Shown here: one piece after another, positions 1 through 7,979 of the stretch
How the letters are laid out: every line of letters begins with the position of its first letter
Numbering within the stretch: the first letter of the stretch is position 1
Source of the DNA: Rhodoluna sp.
GTDB lineage: Bacteria > Actinomycetota > Actinomycetes > Actinomycetales > Microbacteriaceae
NCBI GenBank assembly: GCA_017984715.1
Contig: JAGNYY010000003.1
Span: 1 to 26,147, forward strand
DNA: 26,147 nucleotides
Direction: 5' to 3'
Position numbers and translations under genes: made by a program
The notes under the pieces: model-generated
What the model was told of the DNA's origin: nothing
Seen by the model: only the letters and a program-made list of their open reading frames with translations
The model's database searches: none

Positions 1-63
1 CGCCACAGGCGGGCAGCCTGAATGCGTACAGAAACGATAAAGTCTCCAGCTTTACCCGGCCAC

Positions 64-138
64 CTATGTGTCTAAAGACACTAGTTCGGCGATCGCGGGT
101 GGGAAATAAATCCACTTCTGACCGAGGGCGAACCTCGG
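64..138. promoter_or_regulatory. Two small hairpins in the DUF1844 upstream region
   Basis: Two inverted repeats lie in the 183-base region before the DUF1844 gene. One pairs GTGTC (68-72) with GACAC (77-81) around TAAA, and is extended by CTA (64-66) against TAG (82-84). The other pairs CCGAGG (122-127) with CCTCGG (133-138) around GCGAA. Neither is followed by a run of T on either strand, so they do not look like simple terminators. They could shape the leader of a transcript running left or right. I see no clear promoter for DUF1844 here. Confidence 0.4.
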
Positions 139-144
139 AGCCAT
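64..144 (-). CDS. Possible 26-codon leader peptide (low confidence)
   Basis: Reading leftward from an ATG at 142-144 there is a 26-codon frame that starts MAPRFALGQK and ends with TAG at 64-66. Five bases before the ATG is TAGGCT (150-155 on the minus strand), the same hexamer that stands before several leaderless starts in this window. The end of the frame lies in a hairpin (64-84). In many actinobacteria the genes next to DUF1844 are infC-rpmI-rplT, so this could be a leader for a ribosomal operon just outside the left edge. That operon is not visible here, so the role is inference. It may equally be a chance frame. Confidence 0.2.
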   Translation of the reverse strand: MAPRFALGQKWIYFPPAIAELVSLDT

Positions 145-183
145 GGGTTAGCCTATCAGAAAGAACTCAAAAGGAGAAGCCCC

Positions 184-543
184 TTGTCGACCTCATATTC
201 AGAAGACCGCGAACCTCAGGCACCAGAGGTGCAGATGCAGGACATCGCCGACCTTCCTGCCGTTGAGGTAATCGGCCGTTACGCAGTTGACCTTCTGACT
301 GTCGCAGCCGTACAGTGTGGTCTTGCCGAGGACGGCCGAAAGGGCGATCTGGACGAGGCTCGCAAGTTGATCAACGCCACCGCAGGTTTCATCACCGCTG
401 CTGCTGCAGATCTTGGCGATCACCACGCTCGCCCACTTCGCGATGCACTGCGTCAGGTTCAGCTGGCTTTCCGCGAAGCTTCACACATCAAGGATGCCCC
501 GGGCGCCGGGCCTGGTGAGAAGTTCACCGGCCCAGTCAACTAA
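184..543 (+). CDS. DUF1844 family protein
   Basis: A 119-residue protein of unknown function that matches the DUF1844 family of small actinobacterial proteins; the ISRYAVD-like core is seen as VIGRYAVDLLTVAAVQCGL (residues about 29-47), followed by a helical segment rich in Ala and Leu. The start is TTG at 184, supported by AAGGAG at 171-176, seven bases upstream; no ATG in frame gives a comparable product. It faces the SseB-like gene tail to tail with only six bases between them. In related genomes the family sits by infC, rpmI and rplT. The C-terminal tail is Gly/Pro-rich and probably disordered. The family has no assigned reaction. Confidence 0.8.
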   Translation: MSTSYSEDREPQAPEVQMQDIADLPAVEVIGRYAVDLLTVAAVQCGLAEDGRKGDLDEARKLINATAGFITAAAADLGDHHARPLRDALRQVQLAFREASHIKDAPGAGPGEKFTGPVN

Positions 544-549
544 AGCTTT

Positions 550-1341
550 TTATTCGGCTGCGATTAGTCGCAACTGCATCGAATCCACCGATTCGGCAAT
601 GACTTCGCTCGTCGACCAGACCTCGGCAAGTCTGGAAACCAAAGCCTGCACTTCATCCTGGTTCAAGCCAGGCTCGAGCTTTAGCGAGATTTGTAATTCA
701 GCACCATCGAGACGCGAACGCGGGTCACCCGATTCGAGGTAAATCGCGAGTACAGATGGCTCGCTATCGTCTAGAGGTTCTGCAAAGGCCTGCCCCACCG
801 CTTCGTTTAGAAACGATGGAACCCACTCTTGTTGCGTGGCCATGGCCTTTATTGCCGGCCGGCGAAAAACGAACTCGGTTTCACTACCGGGGTCGAGAAC
901 GATTCGGGTGTTTCCTTCTGACGCGGCGGCAAGCGCAACACGAATCGCGTCAGCCGGAACAGGCCTCGCTGCCTTGTTCCAAACCGCCATGGCGGCAACC
1001 GAACTGAAAACCGGCAAACCCGTCTGCCCATCTGGGGTTTGTACGGTGACAATCGACAGATCGGCACTCTTGTCTACGGTTTGGCCGTGAGCGCCCTCCC
1101 CCGATTCTCCAAGGTCGGCTAGCAACGGAATCAACAGGCGCGATTTGGCGAATGCTTCGAAAACCGCTCGCGGGTCTCCTGGGTTCGAACGGAATTCGGC
1201 GAGCGCCGCGATCAAATCAGGATTAGCCGAACCATCGTCATCTGCGAACGGGTTTGAATCGAAGCTTCGACCCTCCCAGGGCACACCGGCAGAATCGGAA
1301 AATCGATCTTTGTTGATGTGCTTGTGGTCGTGGCTATCCAT
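550..1341 (-). CDS. SseB family protein
   Basis: A 263-residue protein with an SseB N-terminal-like domain. The recognisable core is the stretch with [11 protein letters not shown] (about residues 72-82) and [20 protein letters not shown] (about 108-127), the usual 'value entry, cap and compare' pattern of this family in actinobacteria. The exact role is unknown. I chose the ATG at 1341 (MDSHDHKH), which overlaps the priA stop by eight bases; a longer frame from 1443 would run far into priA and its extra residues look unlike a protein. It is the last gene of the his cluster and probably shares its transcript. SseB next to priA is common in actinobacteria. Confidence 0.8.
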   Translation of the reverse strand: MDSHDHKHINKDRFSDSAGVPWEGRSFDSNPFADDDGSANPDLIAALAEFRSNPGDPRAVFEAFAKSRLLIPLLADLGESGEGAHGQTVDKSADLSIVTVQTPDGQTGLPVFSSVAAMAVWNKAARPVPADAIRVALAAASEGNTRIVLDPGSETEFVFRRPAIKAMATQQEWVPSFLNEAVGQAFAEPLDDSEPSVLAIYLESGDPRSRLDGAELQISLKLEPGLNQDEVQALVSRLAEVWSTSEVIAESVDSMQLRLIAAE

Positions 1342-2074
1342 TGGCGATTGCAAGAGCTTCTTGCAATGTGAACTTGTTGGCATAAAGCGACTTACCGAGG
1401 ATCGCACCCTCGAGACCGTCAGCAACGAGAGCATGCAAGTCACGGATGTCTTGAAGCGAGCTGATTCCGCCAGAGGCCACGACAGGCTTCGAGGTGCGCA
1501 GCATCACCTCTCGCAGCAAGTCAACGTTGGGACCCTTGAGGGTTCCATCCTTGGTGACATCGGTGACAACGTAACGCGGGCAGCCAGCACCTTCGAGGCG
1601 AGCAAGGACCTCCCAGAGGTCACCGCCCTCGCGAGTCCAACCGCGGGCAGCCAACGTGGTGCCGCGAACGTCAAGCCCAACTGCGATTGCGTCACCGAAC
1701 TTAGCGATCACGCGCTCGGTCCACTCTGGATTCTCTAGCGCTGCGGTGCCGAGGTTCACGCGAGTTGCACCGGCCTCAAGCGCGGCTTCAAGCGAAGCAT
1801 CGTCGCGGATGCCACCAGACAGTTCAATCTTCACCGAGCTAGAGGCGTTGACCACTTCACGGATGATGGCTCGGTTGTCGCCTCTGCCGAATGCGGCGTC
1901 GAGGTCAACCAGGTGAATCCACTCTGCGCCTGCATCGATCCAGGTCTGCGCTGCCTCGAGCGGGCTACCATAATCGGTCTCTGATCCGGCCTCCCCCTGA
2001 GTTAGACGAACGGCCTTGCCATCTGCCACATCAACCGCAGGAAGTAGTTCTAGGTAAGTCGAGTTTTGAGACAT
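1334..2074 (-). CDS. priA: Bifunctional HisA/TrpF isomerase PriA
   Basis: A 246-residue (beta-alpha)8 barrel that isomerises ProFAR in histidine synthesis and, in actinobacteria, phosphoribosylanthranilate in tryptophan synthesis. The two acid/base aspartates are visible as Asp15 in LPAVDV and Asp172 in VVTDVTKDG. Arg23 (AVRL) and the Arg144-Gly145-Trp146 loop match residues that the Mycobacterium tuberculosis PriA uses to switch between substrates, which supports the dual role over plain HisA. The phosphate loops SGGIRDD (86-92) and ASGGISS (200-206) are intact. The ATG at 2074 lies 31 bases after hisH and has only a weak AAGAAG ribosome site. Confidence 0.95.
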   Translation of the reverse strand: MSQNSTYLELLPAVDVADGKAVRLTQGEAGSETDYGSPLEAAQTWIDAGAEWIHLVDLDAAFGRGDNRAIIREVVNASSSVKIELSGGIRDDASLEAALEAGATRVNLGTAALENPEWTERVIAKFGDAIAVGLDVRGTTLAARGWTREGGDLWEVLARLEGAGCPRYVVTDVTKDGTLKGPNVDLLREVMLRTSKPVVASGGISSLQDIRDLHALVADGLEGAILGKSLYANKFTLQEALAIANG

Positions 2075-2105
2075 CTGATGCTTCTTTCGTTTGAAACTTT
2101 GATAT

Positions 2106-2738
2106 TTAGAAGGTTTTGAGCCAGTTGGTCAGCAACTGAATGCCCGCCTGCCCAGATTTCTCTGGGTGGAATTGTGTTGCCGTCAAAGGACCGTTCTCGA
2201 CCGCCGCGACAAATTTGCAGCCATACTCAGCCCAGGTTGGCACCGGAGATGGAATCGGACCAAGGCCGTCATACTGCCAGTCCTGAACCCCATACGAGTG
2301 GACAAAGTAAAAGCGTTCGTCGGCGATGCTTTCGAACAATCGAGAATCGGCGGGTGGCTTGACGGTATTCCAGCCGATGTGAGGAATGAGCGGAGCATCT
2401 AGAAGCTCAACAGTGCCGCGCCATTGGCCGAGACCATCGGTTTCGATGCCATGTTCAACACCGTGCTCGAACATCACCTGAAGACCAACGCAGATTCCCA
2501 TTACGGGCTTGCTTGCGACCAAACGCTTGTCGATTAGCTCGCCGCCATTGACTTCGTTGAGTTGATTCATCACCGCGGTGAATGCTCCAACGCCAGGAAC
2601 AATCAGACCATCGGCATTCAGAACTGCATCGCGATCGCGGGTGAGCTCAACCTTTGCACCGGCGACCTCCAGAGCCTTGGCGACTGAGTGAACGTTGCCA
2701 CTGCCGTAATCGAGAACGACTACGCGAGGTGAACTCAC
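2106..2738 (-). CDS. hisH: Imidazole glycerol phosphate synthase glutaminase subunit HisH
   Basis: A 210-residue class I glutamine amidotransferase that releases ammonia from glutamine and passes it to HisF to make imidazole glycerol phosphate and AICAR. The catalytic triad is complete: Cys83 in GICVGLQ, with His191 and Glu193 in FHPEKSGQ. The oxyanion-strand motif VPGVGAF is at 48-54. The start is GTG at 2738, joined to the hisB stop in a four-base GTGA overlap that implies coupled translation. Its partner HisF is not in this window, so it must be encoded elsewhere. Confidence 0.95.
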   Translation of the reverse strand: MSSPRVVVLDYGSGNVHSVAKALEVAGAKVELTRDRDAVLNADGLIVPGVGAFTAVMNQLNEVNGGELIDKRLVASKPVMGICVGLQVMFEHGVEHGIETDGLGQWRGTVELLDAPLIPHIGWNTVKPPADSRLFESIADERFYFVHSYGVQDWQYDGLGPIPSPVPTWAEYGCKFVAAVENGPLTATQFHPEKSGQAGIQLLTNWLKTF

Positions 2739-3334
2739 AGAGCGCCCTTAGTCGAAGGGATTCCCTCTACGCGAGCATCAAATTCAACAGCCTTGCGGAA
2801 TGCACGAGCAAATGCCTTGAACTCGGCTTCGGCAATGTGGTGCGGGTCGCGACCATCCAGGACAGTTACGTGAACGGTGATGCCAGCGTTATAGGCGATG
2901 GCCTCGAATACGTGACGAATCATGGAGCCGGTAAAGTGACCGCCGATTAGGTGGAACTCAAACCCTGCAGGCTCGCCGGTGTGAACCAGGTATGGGCGAC
3001 CCGACACGTCAACCACTGCGCGCGCAAGGGCGTCATCTAGAGGAACGGTTGCATCGCCGTAGCGACCAATCTTTGCCTTGTCACCAAGAGCCTGCTTGAT
3101 AGCTTGGCCCAAAACAATCGCGGTGTCTTCAACCGTGTGGTGGACATCGATGTGGGTATCACCGCTGGCCTTGACCACGAGATCAACCAGTGAGTGCTTA
3201 GCAAAAGCAGTCAGCAGGTGATCAAAGAAAGGCACCGTGGTCGAAATCTCAGAGCGGCCGGTTCCGTCGAGGTTGATCGAGAGTTCGATCGAAGACTCGC
3301 TTGTGCGGCGCTGAAGCTGGGCTACACGGTTCAT
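2735..3334 (-). CDS. hisB: Imidazoleglycerol-phosphate dehydratase HisB
   Basis: A 199-residue monofunctional IGP dehydratase, catalysing the sixth step of histidine synthesis. The two metal-binding signatures are present, HHTVED at 65-70 and DPHHIAEA at 163-170, together with FFDHLL at 36-41. There is no fused histidinol phosphatase domain, as is normal in actinobacteria. The ATG at 3334 has a good ribosome site (GGAGAAAGG upstream, about seven bases from AAAGG to the ATG). Between it and hisC is a 74-base gap that holds a weak CGACG/CGTCG inverted repeat (3355-3374) but no clear promoter. Confidence 0.95.
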   Translation of the reverse strand: MNRVAQLQRRTSESSIELSINLDGTGRSEISTTVPFFDHLLTAFAKHSLVDLVVKASGDTHIDVHHTVEDTAIVLGQAIKQALGDKAKIGRYGDATVPLDDALARAVVDVSGRPYLVHTGEPAGFEFHLIGGHFTGSMIRHVFEAIAYNAGITVHVTVLDGRDPHHIAEAEFKAFARAFRKAVEFDARVEGIPSTKGAL

Positions 3335-3408
3335 TTATTTGCCTTTCTCCATAGCGACGCCGTCGAAAACGTCGTTGGGATGCTTCAAGTCTAGCGAAGC
3401 GGGGCGGT

Positions 3409-4500
3409 TTAGTTGCCTAGAACTTCGCGCAGTGCTGTCAGAAACGCAGAGGTCTCGGCTTCTGTCCCGGCGCTGACGCGCAGAGTGCCATCGAGACCAA
3501 CGTTACGAATCAGCACACCTCGGTCGAGAAGTTGCTGCCAAACCTTGCCCGGGTCGGCTAGCCCGCCAAACAAAACAAAGTTTGCGTCCGACCGATAAGG
3601 ATCTAGGCCCATCAGCTTCAGCTCGGTGACAATACGATCGCGCTGGGCACGGATGTCGTCAACCGTTGACAGCATCGCTGGCGCGTGCGCCAAAGCTCCT
3701 TCGGCTGCAGCCTGGGTGAAAGCGCTCAAGTGATAGGGCAATCGCACCAGACGCAAGGCGTCGATAACGGCAGGATCGGCAGCAAGGTAACCGACTCGGG
3801 CACCCGCAAACGCAAACGCCTTGGACATCGTGCGACTCACCAAAAGACGCTCTCGCCCAGGCAGAAGAGAAACCGCGGTTACCGACTGGTCTGCGCTGAA
3901 CTCCTGATAAGCCTCGTCAACAACCAGGATTCCCCCGCTTGCCTCGGTTAGTGCCTCGTAAGCAGCCTCAACGCAATCCAATCCGATTGGGGTTCCCGTT
4001 GGGTTGTTTGGGTTGCACAGAATCACGATGTTTGGTTTGTGTTCGAGAATCGCGGTTCTAATGAGTTCGGGAGTCAGTTCGAAACGGCTGGCACGAGGAA
4101 CAGCAATGTACTCGGTTTGGGTTCCCGAGGCGATGATTGGGTACATCGAATAGGTCGGAGTGAAACTTAGGAACTTGCGACCAGGGCCACCGAACGCCTG
4201 AAAAATGTGCTGCAAGACCTCATTCGAACCATTGGCCGCCCAGATGTTTTCAGGCTTTAGGCCAGCACCAAGATAGGCAGCCAGAGCTACACGAAGCGGC
4301 ATAAATTCTCGGTCCGGGTATCGGTTGATCGACATGAGCGACTTCGCTAGACGCTCGATTATGTCTTCGGCCACTTCAAGTGGCACGCGGTGAGTGTTCT
4401 CGTTCACGTTCAACGAAACTGGCACCTCGAGTTGAGGTGCGCCATAAGGCTGCTGCCCCTTTAGGTCATCGCGCAGTGGAAGGTCTTCTAGTCTCGCCAT
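3409..4500 (-). CDS. hisC: Histidinol-phosphate aminotransferase HisC
   Basis: A 363-residue class I/II PLP aminotransferase that converts imidazole acetol phosphate and glutamate to histidinol phosphate. PLP features are visible: NPNNPTG at 163-169, DEAY at 195-198 and the Schiff-base Lys227 in SRTMSKAF. First gene of the local his cluster; hisD is not directly upstream here. The ATG at 4500 has no ribosome site; instead TAAACT lies exactly six bases before it (4507-4512), which suggests a leaderless transcript. Upstream is the SOS-linked LysM gene, 53 bases away, with a small hairpin in between. Confidence 0.94.
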   Translation of the reverse strand: MARLEDLPLRDDLKGQQPYGAPQLEVPVSLNVNENTHRVPLEVAEDIIERLAKSLMSINRYPDREFMPLRVALAAYLGAGLKPENIWAANGSNEVLQHIFQAFGGPGRKFLSFTPTYSMYPIIASGTQTEYIAVPRASRFELTPELIRTAILEHKPNIVILCNPNNPTGTPIGLDCVEAAYEALTEASGGILVVDEAYQEFSADQSVTAVSLLPGRERLLVSRTMSKAFAFAGARVGYLAADPAVIDALRLVRLPYHLSAFTQAAAEGALAHAPAMLSTVDDIRAQRDRIVTELKLMGLDPYRSDANFVLFGGLADPGKVWQQLLDRGVLIRNVGLDGTLRVSAGTEAETSAFLTALREVLGN

Positions 4501-4506
4501 TCCACA

Positions 4507-4512
4507 AGTTTA
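4507..4512 (-). promoter_or_regulatory. Candidate leaderless -10 element of hisC
   Basis: On the minus strand TAAACT is followed by six bases and the hisC ATG. With a normal -10 to +1 distance the transcript would begin at the A of the start codon. No convincing -35 hexamer stands 16-18 bases upstream. The same spacing recurs before seven other genes in this window. Confidence 0.55.
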
Positions 4513-4518
4513 CCAAGC

Positions 4519-4532
4519 CCTCGAGACCGAGG
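4519..4532 (-). other. Small hairpin between the LysM gene and hisC
   Basis: CCTCG (4519-4523) pairs perfectly with CGAGG (4528-4532) around a four-base loop. On the minus strand it stands after the LysM stop and before the hisC -10 element. It is not followed by a T run, so it is at best a weak or Rho-dependent stop or an RNA stabiliser separating the SOS gene from the his genes. Confidence 0.35.
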
Positions 4533-4553
4533 TTTCAGAGTTAGCGGCGGAGG

Positions 4554-4901
4554 CTACGGAAGAGCGATGCGCTGGCCAGGCGCGACCTCGGCAGAGGTCA
4601 AAGCATTGAGGTTGACTACCTTTGTGATCCAGTCGCGTGGGTCCTCGTTAGGCGCGATCTTGCCAGCAAGCTGCCAGAGGCTCTCGCCCGAGTGAATCGT
4701 GACATAGGTGAAGTCTGTTTTGACTGCATCAGACCCAGCTGTTGCCGCCTGGCCGGAGAAGAAGCTAATCGCAGCAACCACAGCAACGGCCAAGACAGTT
4801 GCCTGGCGAACGAAGCGGCGGCCCTTTTGGTTCAAAACAACTCGCTTTGAAACCGGGGCGATTGGGCGGGTGATTCTTGAAGCCGGTGAGTAGTTAGTCA
4901 T
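4554..4901 (-). CDS. LysM-domain membrane protein, likely SOS-induced division inhibitor
   Basis: A 115-residue protein with a basic N-terminus, one membrane segment (about 33-50) and a LysM peptidoglycan-binding domain (about 64-114, with the SGESLWQLAGKI core). This plan, and its place divergent from lexA, match a known group of unrelated or loosely related SOS division inhibitors: YneA in Bacillus, Rv2719c/ChiZ in mycobacteria and DivS in corynebacteria. I infer it delays septation after DNA damage. The ATG at 4901 is preceded by AAGGA; a longer frame to 5066 would run through the promoter and LexA box and is rejected. A TTGACA promoter and a perfect LexA box lie just upstream. Confidence 0.8.
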   Translation of the reverse strand: MTNYSPASRITRPIAPVSKRVVLNQKGRRFVRQATVLAVAVVAAISFFSGQAATAGSDAVKTDFTYVTIHSGESLWQLAGKIAPNEDPRDWITKVVNLNALTSAEVAPGQRIALP

Positions 4902-4929
4902 TTCTATGAATTCCTTACTAGCAGTTTTC

Positions 4930-4943
4930 CGAACATCTGTTCG
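4930..4943. promoter_or_regulatory. LexA (SOS) box of the LysM gene
   Basis: CGAACATCTGTTCG is a perfect CGAAC-N4-GTTCG palindrome, the LexA operator of actinobacteria and of Bacillus-type DinR. It lies just downstream of the LysM -10 element, around the expected transcription start, where bound LexA would block RNA polymerase. Confidence 0.9.
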
Positions 4944-4953
4944 AATTAGAACA

Positions 4954-4984
4954 AGTTTACGAATAAACACCATTACTTTGTCAA
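4954..4984 (-). promoter_or_regulatory. Promoter of the LysM gene
   Basis: On the minus strand a perfect -35 TTGACA (4979-4984) is followed after 19 bases by TAAACT (4954-4959). Spacing is slightly long. The expected start point, near 4947, is next to the LexA box, leaving about 45 bases of leader before the ATG. Confidence 0.6.
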
Positions 4985-5002
4985 GTAAATCTTTTATTCT
5001 TT

Positions 5003-5042
5003 CGAAAATGTGTTTGTTTTCCTGTTCGAATACGAATACAAT
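5003..5042 (+). promoter_or_regulatory. lexA promoter with a degenerate LexA box
   Basis: TTGTTT (5014-5019) and TACAAT (5037-5042) are separated by 17 bases and form a good sigma-70 type promoter. Start would be near 5049, giving a leader of about 80 bases before lexA. CGAAAATGTGTTTG (5003-5016) overlaps the -35 element and differs from the LexA consensus at one base in each half, which fits weak autorepression of lexA. A further GTTCG half-site lies at 5024-5028. Confidence 0.6.
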
Positions 5043-5127
5043 TTCGATATACGGAGTCAATCGCACACCTCAGACATTTAGACGAATGGTTTGAACTCGC
5101 GAGGGTAAACACAACGGAGGGCAACAC

Positions 5128-5784
5128 ATGGCAAAGCGTTCAGATAACCTCAGCCAAATGCAGGAGCGCATCCTGGAGTTCATCATTCGCTCGAAGGATC
5201 AGAGCGGTTACACCCCCTCACTACGCGAAATTGGCGATGAAGTCGGCTTGAAGGCCGTTTCGAGTGTGAAGTACCAGCTCGAGCAACTGAAAGATGCCCA
5301 TTACATTTCATTCGATGCCAACACGGCTCGCGCAATTCGAGTGCTTATCGAGCCCGAAGGGCTCTATGACGGACAGAGCGCTCAATCAGAAAACCCAACA
5401 CCCTACGGTGAAGCGGCCATGGTTCCGATGGTTGGTCGCATCGCCGCCGGAATCCCAATCACCGCAGACCAGAACATCGAAGAAATCTTCCCGCTTCCTC
5501 GCCAACTTGTAGGCAAGGGTGACTTGTTCTTGCTCAAGGTTGTCGGCGAATCAATGATTGATGCCGCAATCTGCGACGGCGACTGGGTAGTTGTTCGTTC
5601 GCAGCAGACCGCTGAGAACGGCGACATCGTTGCAGCAATGCTTGAAGAAGAAGCAACCGTCAAGACTTTCAAGCAACGCGACGGTCACACTTGGCTGTTG
5701 CCGCGCAACTCAGAGTTCGAACCAATCCTGGGCGACCACGCGGTCATCCTAGGCAAGGTCGTAGCAGTTCTGCGTTCGATCTAA
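5128..5784 (+). CDS. lexA: SOS repressor LexA
   Basis: A 218-residue repressor of DNA-damage genes that cuts itself when activated RecA filaments form. An N-terminal winged helix-turn-helix spans about 8-72 ([20 protein letters not shown] carries the recognition region). The C-terminal S24 latent protease has the Ala107-Gly108 cleavage site (RIAAGIP), the Ser142 nucleophile (VGESM) and Lys179 (ATVKTF). The ATG at 5128 is seven bases after GGAGG (5116-5120). Divergent from the SOS LysM gene and tail to tail with hflX, six bases apart. Confidence 0.97.
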   Translation: MAKRSDNLSQMQERILEFIIRSKDQSGYTPSLREIGDEVGLKAVSSVKYQLEQLKDAHYISFDANTARAIRVLIEPEGLYDGQSAQSENPTPYGEAAMVPMVGRIAAGIPITADQNIEEIFPLPRQLVGKGDLFLLKVVGESMIDAAICDGDWVVVRSQQTAENGDIVAAMLEEEATVKTFKQRDGHTWLLPRNSEFEPILGDHAVILGKVVAVLRSI

Positions 5785-5790
5785 TAACCC

Positions 5791-7311
5791 CTAAATAACC
5801 AGGCGATACTGACCAAGCTCGGCAGCCATGTCGGGCTTAACCATGGCCCGCACGAAAGTGCCACCCTCGCGATAGTCGAGCATCAAAATTCTGCTGTTCA
5901 GGTGAAGACGCGAAACCAGGTCTCCTCTGTCGTAAGGAATCAGGACGGCAACCTCGACATTAGGTTCAGGCAACAGCTCAGCGATTCGCTGAAGCAACTC
6001 GGCCATACCTTCGCCCGTTCGTGCCGATACACCGATTGAGCCGGGTTCCATGCCGCGAAGCGCCATCCGCTGCGTTTCATCGGCAAGGTCGATCTTGTTA
6101 AAGACGATAAGTTCAGGAATGCCTCGTGCGCCAACATCGCCGATTACGTCGCGCACTGTCGCAATCTGACTACCCGGGTCGGGGTGCGATGCGTCAACCA
6201 CGTGAACAATCAGATCAGAGTCGGCGATCTCTTCGAGAGTCGAACGGAAGGCCTCGACCAACTGGTGAGGCAGGTTACGGACGAAACCGACCGTGTCGGC
6301 AAGCGTGTAATCGCGGCCATCCGGAGTTTTAGTCTTTCGAACCGTTGGGTCAAGTGTCGCAAACAGTGCGTTTTGCACCAGAACACCAGCCGAGGTCATT
6401 TTGTTGAGCAAGGATGACTTGCCTGCGTTTGTGTAGCCGGCGATGGCCACCGCTGGCACCTGATTCTTCTTTCGGCTGGCGCGCTTGGTTTCACGTGCCG
6501 GCTCCATCTCAACAATCTGCTTGCGAAGTTTTGCCATCCGGGTGTTGATGCGACGACGATCGAGTTCAATTTTGGTTTCACCGGGGCCACGAGAGCCCAT
6601 TCCGACGCCGCCGGCGGCCTGGCCACCTGCCTGACGCGACATGGATTCACCCCAACCTCGAAGGCGAGGCAGAAGATATTCGAGTTGGGCCAGCTCGACC
6701 TGGGCCTTTCCCTCGCGAGACTTAGCGTGCTGAGCAAAAATATCAAGAATTACCGCGGTCCGATCAACGACTTTAACCTTGACAACATCTTCGAGGTTTC
6801 GACGCTGACTCGGGGCCAGTTCGGTGTCTGCGATTACTGTGTCTGCGCCGGAGGATGCAACTAGTTCGCGAAGCTCCTCTGCCTTACCCTTGCCAAGATA
6901 GGTGGCTGGGTCTGGATAACTTCGTCGCTGAAGCAAACCATCAAGGACCGTCGAGCCAGCAGTTTCGGCGAGCGCTGCTAGTTCGCGCAGCGAATTTTCC
7001 GCGTCTGCAAGAGTGTTTGAACCCCAAATGCCGATCAGCAGCACTTTTTCAAGTCGCAACTGACGATATTCAACATCCGTGATGTCTTGAAGTTCGGTGG
7101 AGAGCCCGTTGACACGCCTGAGGGAGGTTCGATCCTGAAGGTCTTGCTGGTCGCCATCTGACGCCGAGTATCCGTGAGTTTCATCGGCGCCCAAGGCAAC
7201 CGCTCGCTCACCTCGGCGCAGAATGCGATCGATAACTTCTTCGCCGCGCGAAGCGAAAGACGACTTCGACTGGTCTTCGGTGTCGTCACTTTCAAACTGC
7301 TTGTCATTCAT
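5791..7311 (-). CDS. hflX: Ribosome-associated GTPase HflX
   Basis: A 506-residue Obg-HflX GTPase. Family members bind the large ribosomal subunit and split stalled ribosomes under stress. The order is an N-terminal HflX domain (about 85-270, with the GKGKAEEL patch at 140-147 and the Gly-rich GSRGPGETKIELDRR at 239-253), then the G domain: GYTNAGKS 292-299, TLDPT 319-323, DTVGF 339-343 and NKID 405-408. The N-terminal 80 residues are acidic and poorly conserved. I chose the ATG at 7311; upstream frame would overlap the divergent methyltransferase. TAGTGT lies eight bases before the start (7320-7325), no ribosome site is seen, so a nearly leaderless mRNA is likely. Confidence 0.93.
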   Translation of the reverse strand: MNDKQFESDDTEDQSKSSFASRGEEVIDRILRRGERAVALGADETHGYSASDGDQQDLQDRTSLRRVNGLSTELQDITDVEYRQLRLEKVLLIGIWGSNTLADAENSLRELAALAETAGSTVLDGLLQRRSYPDPATYLGKGKAEELRELVASSGADTVIADTELAPSQRRNLEDVVKVKVVDRTAVILDIFAQHAKSREGKAQVELAQLEYLLPRLRGWGESMSRQAGGQAAGGVGMGSRGPGETKIELDRRRINTRMAKLRKQIVEMEPARETKRASRKKNQVPAVAIAGYTNAGKSSLLNKMTSAGVLVQNALFATLDPTVRKTKTPDGRDYTLADTVGFVRNLPHQLVEAFRSTLEEIADSDLIVHVVDASHPDPGSQIATVRDVIGDVGARGIPELIVFNKIDLADETQRMALRGMEPGSIGVSARTGEGMAELLQRIAELLPEPNVEVAVLIPYDRGDLVSRLHLNSRILMLDYREGGTFVRAMVKPDMAAELGQYRLVI

Positions 7312-7319
7312 CAGAACTA

Positions 7320-7347
7320 ACACTAGTTCGAGGTTGTGTAATAAAGT
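7320..7347. promoter_or_regulatory. Compact divergent promoter region, hflX and methyltransferase
   Basis: Only 43 bases separate the two start codons. Leftward, TAGTGT (7320-7325) is eight bases before the hflX ATG. Rightward, TAAAGT (7342-7347) is seven bases before the methyltransferase ATG. Neither gene has a ribosome site, so both transcripts probably begin at or within two bases of the start codon. -35 elements are not obvious. Confidence 0.45.
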
Positions 7348-7354
7348 TTCGAAC

Positions 7355-7966
7355 ATGTCCTCTGATCACTACTTTTCGGAGGCCCCAGACAGCAAGTTCA
7401 AACCAAAAGAAATCCGCGTAGAGATCGACGGCAAACCCGTAACCGTGACTACCGCCGGAGGGATCTTTAGCCCAGATCACATCGATCAGGGAACCTTGGC
7501 CTTGCTAGACCACCTGGATGAAGTGCCGCCTAGCGGAAACATCCTTGATATTGGTTGCGGTTGGGGCCCGATTGCCCTCTCGCTGGCGTCACGCGCGCCT
7601 CAGGCGACGATTTGGGCCATCGACGTGAACCAACGCTCTCTCGATCTGACGGCAGCCAATGCCGCCCGCCTGGGTCTATCAAACATCAGGACGGCTAGAC
7701 CGGAAGATGTCCCTGCCGACCTAGCCTTCAGCGGCATATGGTCGAACCCACCGATTCGTGTGGGCAAGGATGTGCTGCACGACATTTTGAGAACTTGGTT
7801 GCCGCGCCTCAACGTGTCTGCAGAGGCATATTTGGTGGTTCAAAAGAACCTGGGCGCCGATTCGCTACACCGTTGGCTCGAAGTTGAAATGCCCGAAGGA
7901 TTTTCAACGATTCGGGTTGATACGGCTAAGGGATTCCGAGTTCTACGCGTGAAAAACCGCGGTTAA
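7355..7966 (+). CDS. RsmC-like class I SAM-dependent methyltransferase
   Basis: A 203-residue methyltransferase of the small-domain (MTS) type found in RsmC, the 16S rRNA G1207 N2-methyltransferase. SAM motif I is LDIGCGWGPIA (64-74), the acidic residue of motif II is Asp90 in IWAIDVNQRS, and the catalytic NPP motif is at 131-133 (WSNPPIRVGK), which favours an exocyclic amine of a base as target. E. coli RsmC has an extra N-terminal copy of the domain; this protein has one, as is usual in Gram-positives. Probably an rRNA enzyme, but the exact target is not proven. ATG at 7355 appears leaderless. Tail to tail with dapF, 13 bases apart. Confidence 0.85.
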   Translation: MSSDHYFSEAPDSKFKPKEIRVEIDGKPVTVTTAGGIFSPDHIDQGTLALLDHLDEVPPSGNILDIGCGWGPIALSLASRAPQATIWAIDVNQRSLDLTAANAARLGLSNIRTARPEDVPADLAFSGIWSNPPIRVGKDVLHDILRTWLPRLNVSAEAYLVVQKNLGADSLHRWLEVEMPEGFSTIRVDTAKGFRVLRVKNRG

Positions 7967-7979
7967 GGATTTTCGCACT

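Noticed and set aside
66..266. A 66-codon plus-strand frame at the left edge
   Set aside because: It overlaps the DUF1844 start in another frame, has no ribosome site and looks like translated non-coding sequence.
984..995. CCGCCATGGCGG palindrome in the SseB-like gene
   Set aside because: A 12-base palindrome within coding sequence built from common Ala and Gly-type codons; no repeat elsewhere was noticed and no regulatory context.
1145..1738. A 197-codon open frame on the plus strand across the SseB-like gene and priA
   Set aside because: It is antisense to two well-recognised genes, has no family resemblance, and arises from their codon bias. The same holds for other long antisense frames, for example 9130-9504, 15710-16105 and 17777-18151.
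4519..4532. Intrinsic terminator between the LysM gene and hisC
   Set aside because: The five-base stem is short and no T run follows on the minus strand, so it is listed only as a hairpin.
7350..7358. CGAACATGT near the methyltransferase start as a LexA box
   Set aside because: Only the left half matches; the right half (CCTCT) has no GTTCG.
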